The translations under genes were made by a program, and so were the position numbers. This document shows positions 8,849 through 14,701 of a DNA stretch of 14,701 nucleotides, piece after piece; position 1 is the first letter of the stretch, and the number at the start of each line of letters is the position of its first letter. The stretch lies in contig WJIM01000197.1 in NCBI GenBank assembly GCA_014730285.1, forward strand, positions 1 to 14,701, read 5' to 3'. The stretch is from Candidatus Zixiibacteriota bacterium. Its GTDB lineage: Bacteria; Zixibacteria; MSB-5A5; JAABVY01. Below the pieces are notes generated by a model. That model was not told the DNA's origin and ran no database searches. It saw nothing but the letters and a program-made list of their open reading frames with translations.

Positions 8849-8871
8849 TCGGCTAAATCAATATTAACCGA
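8849..8871. repeat. Imperfect palindrome upstream of the secreted-protein gene
   Basis: TCGGCTAA, a 7-base centre, then TTAACCGA form an inverted repeat with 7 of 8 pairs matching. It lies about 60 bp before the ATG at 8933, where an operator or a short leader hairpin would be expected. No regulator is known for it. Confidence 0.25.
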
Positions 8872-8922
8872 GAAGATCATAATTTTGGATTTAGAAGGAA
8901 GTTGTAATCCTTAAAAGCTTTT

Positions 8923-8928
8923 GGAGGA
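8923..8928 (+). promoter_or_regulatory. Ribosome binding site deciding the 8933 start
   Basis: GGAGGA lies 4 bases before the ATG at 8933. Since the in-frame TTG at 8921 overlaps this Shine-Dalgarno sequence itself, the ATG is the start. Confidence 0.85.
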
Positions 8929-8932
8929 ATTA

Positions 8933-11900
8933 ATGATAAACCGAGCCGCGTTCCCCAAAATAATATTATTTTGTGCGATGTTTCTTATTCACTCACTGGT
9001 AATTGGCGAAATTCCAACTGATACCAGAAAGGATGCGCTGGTAAGCGCGGGAATTGACGGGACCTGTAAGATCGATTCTGTGAATATAAAACGTTACGAT
9101 ATCTTTCCCGGCTATTCCGAATGCGGCGAACATCTGGACTCGGTCAAGAAATATAATCCCAATTCAATAGTTATGCTCTACAACTCCGGCACAGATAACT
9201 ATACAACGCCGGGTGTGACACAGGGCAACTATTACGGCGCGGTTGAGCACAACTGGCTCAGAAACAGATGTATTGAACTGGGATATTCTCCCGAAATCCT
9301 CTATCTGCATTTTTACGAAGATACCGAGCTTTCCGGCTGGTCGATACCGGGTACATACTCGACCTCGGTCACCGACGGCGACAGTGTCTGTCGTGCGCCG
9401 GATTATCTGCCGTACTATCAGGGTGATGGTGTGGGTAGAATTATAGTAAACTATGCCCATCCGGTAACCCGTCAGCTTCAGATCGAATACGCATGTATGT
9501 TATTCGACAGTCTCGAGAATTCGATGTGGAAGGACTTGAACGGGCGCAACTCACATTTTGATGGTATCTACCTCGATAACTGGATGCATAACTGGGGACG
9601 CCGCGGATACGGTTCGATGGGTCGTATTGATGCCGGCGGGCGTGTAGCTGAAACTCCCGGCGCCAATCTGATCTACGGAACCGAGGAATTTGCGGACTGG
9701 TACTGGGAACAGATGAAAATCTTTGCCACCGATTTGCGCGATACCTTAAATGCGGGTGCAAGCTGGACCCAGGACGGCAGGAAAAAGTATCTCTCGCTTA
9801 ATATCGGTCAGAGCTGGAACAGCGATTATACAGATCCTGATGTGGCCGGAGGCGACTATCTGGTGATGGAGTTTCTATATAGTCCGATACGAAATCCCAA
9901 CGCCAGTATCTACGGATTCGAGGGAATATCCTCCAAGGATTCGGCCTGTGCCGTCAACGGCGTCTCGGTGGTATACTGCTCTCGTCAGGAAATCGGCGAT
10001 AACGGTGAATATACCTGGGGTGATGCGGTCTATAATAATCTGGTGTCGTTTTACGGCATAAATTCGGGGGAATCATATTTCTTCCAGAGGGCCGGTCTGG
10101 GATCGCCGTATGCCGCCCAGTATAACGAGCATTTCGACAGCCTGGCCTGGCGGGGATGTATGGATTACGATCTCGGCAACGCCCTCGAGCATTATGAAAT
10201 CTATCAGACCGGCACCGATCCGCGCGGCCAGGATTATAAGGTCTTCTCACGCAATTATCAGAAGGGCCTGACCCTGATGCGTCCCTTAAATGACTGGGGC
10301 GAGAATTTCGATGCGAATACGAAAATCACGGTTGATCTTCCGGGGGCCTACAGGAAGCTAAATATCGACGGCAGCCTCGGTTCGGTTGTGACAAGCGTAC
10401 AGCTTCAAAACGGCGCCGGGGCGATCCTGATACCGGCGGATATGGGGGATTGTACTTCGCCGCCCACGATACCGGACGTGTATTCGCCCGGCAACGGGCA
10501 GGAGGTAGATTCCCGACCGACTCTCTGCCTCAGCAACTCCCATCCGGGAGCATGTTTGGTAGGACTATCTTATGACTTTCAGATAGCTACTGATGCCTCG
10601 ATGAGTAATATCGTAGCCCAGCGCAGCGGAGTAGCTGAGGGAGACGGCATCACCTGCTACACTCCCAGCATAGACCTGAGCGCGGGAACATACTATTGGC
10701 ATGGCAGGGCATATAACGGAACCACATATTCGGGATGGTCGTCAGTACGGACTTTTACAGTGGCCGGAACCGGTGAAAATGTTCCCCCTTCGGTTCCGGC
10801 ATTAAGCAGCCCCAATAACGGCGCCACGATCAGCACGGTGAATCCGAGTTTGACGGTACATAACTCCTATGATTCGGACGGGGATGCTGTTGTCTATCAT
10901 TTTCAGGTTGCATTTTCGAATACTTTTTCGAATATAGTCTCTCAGAAATCCGATGTTACGGAGGGAGGCGGTTCGACAACCGCCTGGACTGTACCGATTG
11001 ATTTAGAGAACGGTGACACCTACTTTTGGCGTGTGAGAGCTTTTGACGGCGCCGATTATTCCGCCTGGTCCAACAGCAGGAGCTTCAACATCCAGACCGG
11101 ACAGAATGGGGTGCCATCGGTACCGGTCGTATTCAGCCCGGAGAATGGCGCTATCGTGAATACATTCTGGCCGGATCTGGTAGTCTATAATTCCGTCGAT
11201 CCTGACGGCGACTTCGTGCGTTATCAGTATCAGGTGGCCGCCAGCACCGCCTTCAACACGATCATTGCCGAGGTTTCGGGATACGACCAGTCGGCATCTT
11301 CAACCACTTCATGGCAGGTGCCGGTTCAATTGCAGGATCAGACTACATACTGGTGGAGAGTACGGGCAACCGACGGCGAACTTTATTCGGCTTTTTCCGA
11401 GCCCTCGAGCTTTTTCGTGAATACTTCATTGCAAAACAATCCCCCCTCGACTCCGTTGGCTAATGCGCCGGGAGACGGCGAAACCGTGCAGGCAACATCG
11501 CCGGTTGTGACGGTTAATAATTCCGAGGATGAGGACGGCGATAACCTGTCGTATCAGTTTGAAATCTGGGATAATCAGAAGATTAACCTGATCTCTCGCT
11601 CCTCTCTGATAACTGAGGGATACGGCAGTACGACTTCCTGGCAAATCGATAAGGTGCTTGACAGGGCACATCGTTATTACTGGAAGTGCCGCGCTTATGA
11701 CGGCAATGATTACAGCCAGTGGATGATCTGGAGGGATTTTATTGTCGCCTCCGAGGCCAGCGACAACAATCCGCCCAACACTCCGCAGGCTTACCTTCCG
11801 CAAAAGGGCGATACAATGTCGGTGTCATCAAATGCGCTTTTGGTTTTTAATACCAATGATCCCGACGGTGACCCGCTTACGTATGAATTTGTTGTCTGCC

Positions 11901-12649
11901 GTGACTATAATATGAATCAGGTGGTGGATCATGGCACAGGTGTGATGCCCGGCCCTTACCTGACCACACCGTATTATGTTCAGACCAGCCTGCAATCCGG
12001 ACAAGAATATTTCTGGCATGCCAGGGCTTTTGACGGTCAGGCATATTCGAGCTGGACGGAGACGAGAAACTTCGTTCAGTATGATATCGCAGTATCGGCG
12101 GAGGAGATTCCCCGACCGCTCTATCCGGTAGAGGGGAATGCAATCGCGACGGTGCGTCCTCAATTCCGTCTCAATACCGATCAGACCGATGTTGGGGTGA
12201 ATTTCTATTTCGAGGTTGCGGACAATATCAGCTTCGATATGCCGATTGTCTCCGGCCCGGTGCCGGGCGAGAATGGCGTCACGAAATGGACTCCATCGGA
12301 AAATCTGAAATCCAACAGCGGCTATTACTGGCGAGCCCGAGCGGAGAAATCCGGCTGGTGCGATCCTGTGACATTCAATGTTACCGCCGATATTCATGTT
12401 TCGCCCAACCCTTACAGGCCGGTTAAACATGGCGAGGATGTCGTTTTTAAGAATATTCCTGACGGTGCGGATATTAAGATTTCTACCATAAATGGCGATA
12501 TAATAAGAGAGTTTACAGATTCCCCCGGACCGGAGGTCAGATGGGATGTAACCAATGACCGGGGGCGAAAGCTGGCTTCGGGTGTGTATCTCTACTATGT
12601 GATCACCGATGATGCCACTGTTTCCGGTAAGCTCGCAGTTATAAGATAA
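8933..12649 (+). CDS. Large secreted protein: putative glycoside-hydrolase-like barrel, six FN3-like repeats, C-terminal sorting/Ig module
   Basis: A 1238-residue exported protein. Residues 1-25 form a signal peptide (MINR, a hydrophobic run, then VIG before Glu26). Residues of about 30-503 look like a putative TIM-barrel glycoside hydrolase, similar in style to the hypothetical family 15 (GHL15): strands SIVMLYNSG and ILYLHFYED, the motif FDGIYLDNW with D210 and D215 as candidate catalytic or binding acids, LSLNIGQSW, YLVMEFLY, and a closing GAILIPAD. Residues of about 509-1151 are six tandem fibronectin-III-like repeats of about 110 residues with WRVRAxDGxxYSxWS-type ends. Residues 1154-1238 are a beta-rich end (SPNPYRP, ASGVYLYYV, GKLAVIR) of the FlgD-Ig / type IX sorting kind. 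It is preceded by a strong ribosome binding site and followed by a terminator, so it is probably transcribed alone. It may act on or bind the polysaccharide encoded next door, but enzyme activity is not demonstrated. Confidence 0.85.
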   Translation: MINRAAFPKIILFCAMFLIHSLVIGEIPTDTRKDALVSAGIDGTCKIDSVNIKRYDIFPGYSECGEHLDSVKKYNPNSIVMLYNSGTDNYTTPGVTQGNYYGAVEHNWLRNRCIELGYSPEILYLHFYEDTELSGWSIPGTYSTSVTDGDSVCRAPDYLPYYQGDGVGRIIVNYAHPVTRQLQIEYACMLFDSLENSMWKDLNGRNSHFDGIYLDNWMHNWGRRGYGSMGRIDAGGRVAETPGANLIYGTEEFADWYWEQMKIFATDLRDTLNAGASWTQDGRKKYLSLNIGQSWNSDYTDPDVAGGDYLVMEFLYSPIRNPNASIYGFEGISSKDSACAVNGVSVVYCSRQEIGDNGEYTWGDAVYNNLVSFYGINSGESYFFQRAGLGSPYAAQYNEHFDSLAWRGCMDYDLGNALEHYEIYQTGTDPRGQDYKVFSRNYQKGLTLMRPLNDWGENFDANTKITVDLPGAYRKLNIDGSLGSVVTSVQLQNGAGAILIPADMGDCTSPPTIPDVYSPGNGQEVDSRPTLCLSNSHPGACLVGLSYDFQIATDASMSNIVAQRSGVAEGDGITCYTPSIDLSAGTYYWHGRAYNGTTYSGWSSVRTFTVAGTGENVPPSVPALSSPNNGATISTVNPSLTVHNSYDSDGDAVVYHFQVAFSNTFSNIVSQKSDVTEGGGSTTAWTVPIDLENGDTYFWRVRAFDGADYSAWSNSRSFNIQTGQNGVPSVPVVFSPENGAIVNTFWPDLVVYNSVDPDGDFVRYQYQVAASTAFNTIIAEVSGYDQSASSTTSWQVPVQLQDQTTYWWRVRATDGELYSAFSEPSSFFVNTSLQNNPPSTPLANAPGDGETVQATSPVVTVNNSEDEDGDNLSYQFEIWDNQKINLISRSSLITEGYGSTTSWQIDKVLDRAHRYYWKCRAYDGNDYSQWMIWRDFIVASEASDNNPPNTPQAYLPQKGDTMSVSSNALLVFNTNDPDGDPLTYEFVVCRDYNMNQVVDHGTGVMPGPYLTTPYYVQTSLQSGQEYFWHARAFDGQAYSSWTETRNFVQYDIAVSAEEIPRPLYPVEGNAIATVRPQFRLNTDQTDVGVNFYFEVADNISFDMPIVSGPVPGENGVTKWTPSENLKSNSGYYWRARAEKSGWCDPVTFNVTADIHVSPNPYRPVKHGEDVVFKNIPDGADIKISTINGDIIREFTDSPGPEVRWDVTNDRGRKLASGVYLYYVITDDATVSGKLAVIR
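10457..12385 (+). repeat. Six tandem FN3-like domain repeats within the secreted protein
   Basis: Repeats begin near 10457, 10784, 11111, 11441, 11771 and 12110, a period of 327-339 bp (109-113 residues). The shared pattern is PPSxPxxxSPxxG near the start, then NSxDxDGDxxxYxFQV, EGxGSTTxW, and finally YxWRxRAxDGxxYSxWS. Repeats 2-5 carry the acidic DxDGD loop (DSDGD, DPDGD, DEDGD, DPDGD), a possible calcium site. Repeat 1 (SHPGACLVG) and repeat 6 (TDQTDVGV, shorter) lack it. The similarity is clear in protein but diverged in DNA, so this is an old duplication, not a recent one. Confidence 0.85.
12392..12646 (+). other. C-terminal FlgD-Ig / type IX-like sorting module of the secreted protein
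   Basis: The last 85 residues have the VSPNPYRP start, a KISTINGDIIREF strand, RWDVTNDRGRKLASGVYLYYV and a terminal KLAVIR. In the FCB group such ends either fold as FlgD-like Ig domains or act as type IX secretion signals that anchor or release the protein at the cell surface. Which applies cannot be told from this window. Confidence 0.6.
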
Positions 12650-12679
12650 AATAACGTAGTTCGTAGAAGATCCGCGTAT

Positions 12680-12707
12680 AAAAAGGCCAGGGGATGGCCT
12701 TTTTTTT
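12680..12707 (+). terminator. Rho-independent terminator, probably bidirectional
   Basis: An AGGCCA stem arm (12684-12689), a GGGGA loop and a TGGCCT arm (12695-12700) are followed by eight T residues. Five A residues precede the stem, so the opposite strand also reads a hairpin followed by five T. It lies 30 bp after the secreted-protein stop and about 75 bp past the stop of the convergent radical SAM gene, and can end both transcripts. Confidence 0.92.
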
Positions 12708-12778
12708 ATTATTCTGCCTCTGTAAATTTATGGAATGTAGTTGGTCATCATCAACAGTTCAAAATAGAGTAATATGAG

Positions 12779-13942
12779 CTAAGATTTTAGTAATGACTGT
12801 AATTGTGGCATTTTTTCCTGAATTTTGGAAAAAAATCTTTTTTCGAGATATTGTTGGCATACAGATCGAATATCCTGCGACTCTGGCAGGTTCATTATTA
12901 TCTTGCAGCATTGACAGGCCGACAGCATATTATGCAATTTGGGCAATTTGGGGAATACGGAAGGAATTTCCCTTTTCAGTAATCTATATAATTCAATAAA
13001 TCCGCGATCATTTATTACTCTATAGTAGCCATCAGACATTTGATTGTCGAATAATTCACTAACTGAATTTTTTCGCCAATCTCCAATCCGCAAAGCTTTC
13101 ATATCATATCCGGAGTATACACTGCAACAGGGCATTGCAAGACCATCTTGAGAATATAGAACAAGATCGTTCCCCCTATGAAAGCAGGGACATCTAAATT
13201 CCTTTATTCTATTTTCAGGTGTGTCAGGCTTATAGTATCCATTCAATTTTAAAGCTAATCCTGTTGGAGATATATTATGCGAACAAACCACAAAATTGGC
13301 ATACTGCTTATACTCTGAATAATCGATTCCATAATTTTCATGACAGTCATTTTTCTTTTTAAATGAACCTGTTAGCGTAACTTTCATTCCTGCTTCCATG
13401 CAGGCCTTTATGCCATTAGAAATAGTTCGCGGTTCAATATATTTGCCATGGGACGGATCCCATGAAAATGTTACCCGTCCCACACCATTTTGTATCATTG
13501 CTGTAGCCAGATCACGGGCGTAATTATAATCTTTTGCCCACCAGCCATTCGTAATAACTCCGAGCATAATGCCGGCTTTCTGGCATATCCTCGCAATTTC
13601 AAGAACCAAAGTACCTTTCAACAGAGGTTCGCCTCCAGTTAAGCATATCTCAACAAAATCCATTTTAGCCGCTTGGGCGACAAGACGAATTGCATCATAA
13701 TCACTGAATTCAGAATTTTGATAAGGATGACAACAGTAATCACATCTTATATTGCATTTATCAGTTAAACTTAAAACGAATTTATTGCGTTTTCTTCCAG
13801 AATCCAGAGTGAGTTCTATATAACGCATAATTAGCCACTCAGGCATCTTAGGATGTACCAATAATCCTCTATCGCTATCATTAACAACAAGGATGCCATT
13901 GCCAATGTATTCAATGCTTTTTAGTTCAAAGTTATCCGGCAT
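12779..13942 (-). CDS. Radical SAM protein with extra C-terminal cysteines (SPASM/Twitch-like), candidate peptide-modifying enzyme
   Basis: A 387-residue radical SAM enzyme. The 4Fe-4S motif CxxxCxxC is C63-NIR-C67-DY-C70, preceded by LSLTDKCN as in many peptide maturases. S-adenosylmethionine-site features follow: LTGGEPLL (101-108), VITNGWW (129-135) and VTFSWDPSH (157-165). The C-terminal part has further cysteines, C251-P-C253, C272-C273 and C343-Q-C345-C346, with an YSQDGLAMPCC segment typical of SPASM-type auxiliary cluster domains. About 60 residues precede the radical SAM core (GNGILVVNDSDRGLLVHP); they do not look like a recognisable peptide-binding domain. The gene is 34 bp downstream of the 111-residue leader-like protein on the same strand, and no clear Shine-Dalgarno precedes its ATG. 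The region is much more AT-rich than the polysaccharide operon. The family call is safe; the substrate is inferred to be the neighbouring small protein. Confidence 0.88.
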   Translation of the reverse strand: MPDNFELKSIEYIGNGILVVNDSDRGLLVHPKMPEWLIMRYIELTLDSGRKRNKFVLSLTDKCNIRCDYCCHPYQNSEFSDYDAIRLVAQAAKMDFVEICLTGGEPLLKGTLVLEIARICQKAGIMLGVITNGWWAKDYNYARDLATAMIQNGVGRVTFSWDPSHGKYIEPRTISNGIKACMEAGMKVTLTGSFKKKNDCHENYGIDYSEYKQYANFVVCSHNISPTGLALKLNGYYKPDTPENRIKEFRCPCFHRGNDLVLYSQDGLAMPCCSVYSGYDMKALRIGDWRKNSVSELFDNQMSDGYYRVINDRGFIELYRLLKREIPSVFPKLPKLHNMLSACQCCKIIMNLPESQDIRSVCQQYLEKRFFSKIQEKMPQLQSLLKS

Positions 13943-13976
13943 ATATTAAGATTTTTGTTGAAATATTTCTTGTAAT

Positions 13977-14312
13977 CTACGGGAATTTCTTGCGCATTGC
14001 TTTGAATGCCTTGAATTCCTCAAATTCCCTTAAAAGGCGGAGATCGTCATACTTTTCAAAACCAGAAAGGCCGACCACTATTGATGTCTCATTTTTGTCG
14101 CCATCCGATTTGTGAATGAAGACAACTCCAACCTCCTCGCTTTCTTTTATTTTGTCGAGAACATCAAGTGTGGGCATTACTTTCTGAATTTCGCCAGGAT
14201 CCACCCCAATTTCAACCATGGTATCGCTGAATCGACTAATCAATCTTTTTCGAAATTCTGCGTCCTCTTTGATTTGTCGTGCGAATTCATTAATTGATAG
14301 TTTTCCAGGCAT
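13977..14312 (-). CDS. Small protein with NHLP/Nif11-like leader, candidate RiPP precursor
   Basis: A 111-residue protein with no signal peptide or membrane segment. Residues 5-50 (LSINEFARQIKEDAEFRKRL, then EIGVDPGEIQKVMP) resemble the amphipathic leader helix of Nif11- and nitrile-hydratase-like RiPP precursors, with the D-x-x-FRxxL element and a G-V turn. Residues 57-83 are strand-like (EVGVVFIH, TSIVVGLSG). The tail, residues 85-111, is charged and aromatic-rich, with F97, F100 and F103 spaced by three and a second aromatic cluster at F85 and Y88. There is no cysteine. GLSG at 81-84 could be a cleavage point, but this is a guess. The gene has a strong GGGGAGGA ribosome binding site and lies directly upstream of the radical SAM gene, so the two are probably co-transcribed. 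It could instead be an accessory or chaperone-like protein. Leader resemblance is by eye only. Confidence 0.5.
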   Translation of the reverse strand: MPGKLSINEFARQIKEDAEFRKRLISRFSDTMVEIGVDPGEIQKVMPTLDVLDKIKESEEVGVVFIHKSDGDKNETSIVVGLSGFEKYDDLRLLREFEEFKAFKAMRKKFP

Positions 14313-14316
14313 TATT

Positions 14317-14324
14317 TCCTCCCC
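14317..14324 (-). promoter_or_regulatory. Strong ribosome binding site of the small leader-like gene
   Basis: On the - strand, GGGGAGGA precedes the ATG at 14312 by four bases. It is much stronger than anything in front of the radical SAM gene, so the small protein is expected to be made in excess over the enzyme, as for a substrate. Confidence 0.8.
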
Positions 14325-14346
14325 TGAATAAAATTAACATCCATGA

Positions 14347-14362
14347 CTGCATAAATATGCAG
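14347..14362. repeat. 16-bp palindrome / hairpin in the leader of the small gene
   Basis: CTGCAT-AAAT-ATGCAG is a perfect 6-bp inverted repeat with a 4-base centre, 35 bp before the start codon of the small gene. As RNA on the - strand it forms a tight hairpin; as DNA it could be an operator. Confidence 0.5.
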
Positions 14363-14377
14363 CTGTTTATTAAATAT

Positions 14378-14417
14378 GGCCGACTGGTATCAGCTCCGAT
14401 ACTACACGGTCAGTGCC
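14378..14417 (-). promoter_or_regulatory. Compound hairpin in the 5' leader of the small gene
   Basis: Read on the - strand, GGC-ACTG pairs with CAGT-CG-GCC (two-base bulge). Inside it, GTATC pairs with GATAC around a GGAGCT loop, with an unpaired 8-base ACCGTGTA on the 5' side only. That is 12 pairs in one bulged stem, followed by the hairpin at 14347-14362. It does not match a riboswitch class I know, and no T-run follows, so it is not a terminator. Confidence 0.3.
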
Positions 14418-14473
14418 CCCATTTCTGTCAAGATCTCTAAGGTGCGATTTCAAATAAAGATGCAATTAGAAAG

Positions 14474-14501
14474 AAAATAAAATCCTGAGCTAATTTGTCA
14501 A
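14474..14501 (-). promoter_or_regulatory. Sigma-70-like promoter for the small-gene/radical SAM operon
   Basis: On the - strand a perfect -35 TTGACA (14501-14496) is followed after 16 bases by TATTTT (14479-14474). The start would be near 14467, giving a leader of about 155 bases that contains both hairpins. A second TTGACA at 14431-14426 has no good -10 partner. Confidence 0.4.
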
Positions 14502-14528
14502 TAAGATTTTTATGATTCAGGAACTTTT

Positions 14529-14542
14529 TATAATGAATTATA
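14529..14542. repeat. AT-only inverted repeat downstream of the acetyltransferase gene
   Basis: TATAAT-GA-ATTATA is a perfect 6-bp inverted repeat, 20 bp past the acetyltransferase stop on the - strand and 28 bp before the -35 of the next promoter. It has no GC pairs and no T-run, so it is a poor terminator; it may be an operator or chance in AT-rich sequence. Confidence 0.25.
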
Positions 14543-14562
14543 CTTTGCGCAGACTTATGAAG

Positions 14563-14701
14563 TTAGCCCTGATACTCGTCCTTTAAGATAACGTACCAGA
14601 TTAGGTCGAGCCAGAGGCCGTCTCTCCAGACCGCCTTGCGCATTACCCCTTCTTTCCTGAATCCGGTTCTTTCGAGAAGTCGGCATGAGGCGGTATTGGG
14701 A
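14563..14701 (-). CDS. GNAT family N-acetyltransferase (RimJ/RimL type), C-terminal part
   Basis: The frame reading from the right edge encodes the last 45 residues of a protein and stops at TAA (14565-14563). The visible residues are NTASCRLLERTGFRKEGVMR, then DGLWLDLIWYVILKDEY. This is the usual end of RimJ/RimL-like GNAT enzymes: the N-x-x-S-xx-LLE-x-x-GF element lies at the acetyl-CoA site, followed by a G-x-x-D-xxxY/WxxLxxE strand. Such enzymes transfer acetyl groups to protein N-termini, amines or aminosugars. The start and most of the gene lie outside the window. It probably belongs to a separate unit, since a promoter candidate separates it from the downstream small gene. Confidence 0.82.
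   Translation of the reverse strand, partial: PNTASCRLLERTGFRKEGVMRKAVWRDGLWLDLIWYVILKDEYQG

Larger units (their letters stand above)
8426..8932. other. Gene-free stretch between the polysaccharide operon and the secreted-protein gene
   Basis: About 507 bp with no convincing reading frame or RNA gene. It is AT-rich in the middle and contains a 16-bp perfect AT palindrome (AATAAAAATTTTTATT, 8528-8543). There is a weak sigma-70-like pair TTGATT-N16-TATTAC at 8595-8622, a -24/-12-like site at 8473-8488, and an imperfect palindrome at 8849-8871. It must hold the end of the operon and the promoter of the next gene, but none of these elements is strong enough to be sure which one acts. No T-rich GC-stemmed terminator is seen after 8425. 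Confidence 0.6.

Noticed and set aside
10457..12385. Recent tandem duplication or assembly artefact in the repeat region
   Set aside because: The repeats share protein motifs but differ widely in DNA and slightly in length, so they are ancient domains and not copied sequence.
11828..12430. A 200-codon open frame on the - strand under the FN3 repeats
   Set aside because: It mirrors the repeat region in antisense, has no family resemblance, and the + strand protein is clearly the coding one.
12793..12999. A short + strand frame within the radical SAM gene
   Set aside because: It overlaps the conserved C-terminal part of the radical SAM protein and has no ribosome binding site or known motif.
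14426..14431. Second TTGACA on the - strand as a promoter
   Set aside because: No acceptable -10 lies 15-19 bases away; the nearest candidates (TGTAGT at 19, TAGTAT at 21) are poor.
1..14701. CRISPR arrays, insertion sequences, tRNA or rRNA genes
   Set aside because: No regularly spaced direct repeats, transposase motifs, terminal inverted repeats or tRNA-like cloverleaf sequences were seen on either strand.

Overview
The window looks like a chromosomal segment of an uncultured bacterium of the FCB group (Zixibacteria- or KSB1-like candidate phyla). The main reason is the large secreted protein at 8933-12649. It ends in a PNP...ASGVYLYYV...KLAVIR module of the FlgD-Ig / type IX secretion C-terminal kind, which is common in that group. 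Tight co-directional operons and clear GGAGG ribosome binding sites fit a bacterium. The taxonomic call is an inference from protein style, not from a marker gene.

Region 1 (1-8425, + strand) is the end of an exopolysaccharide operon of six genes with overlaps or very short gaps: the C-terminal part of a GT4 glycosyltransferase, a heparinase II/III-type polysaccharide lyase, an AsnB-like glutamine amidotransferase, a second GT4 glycosyltransferase, an AlgD-type GDP-mannose 6-dehydrogenase, and an ExoA-like GT2 glycosyltransferase with C-terminal membrane helices. Together they suggest a uronic-acid-containing surface polysaccharide. The dehydrogenase would make the uronic acid, the amidotransferase might amidate it, the transferases would build the repeat unit, and the lyase would trim or clear polymer.

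Region 2 (8426-12710) starts with about 500 bp without a gene, followed by one monocistronic gene. It encodes a 1238-residue secreted protein with a signal peptide, a putative TIM-barrel glycoside-hydrolase-like domain, six tandem fibronectin-III-like repeats and the C-terminal sorting/Ig module. A strong terminator follows, which can also serve the convergent operon.

Region 3 (12779-14701, - strand) is more AT-rich. It holds a two-gene unit: a 111-residue protein whose N-terminal half resembles NHLP/Nif11-type RiPP leader peptides, and a radical SAM protein with extra C-terminal cysteines. Upstream are a good sigma-70-like promoter and a leader with two hairpins. This pair is the best candidate for an undescribed system, a radical-SAM-modified peptide. 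The window ends in the C-terminus of a GNAT acetyltransferase on the - strand.
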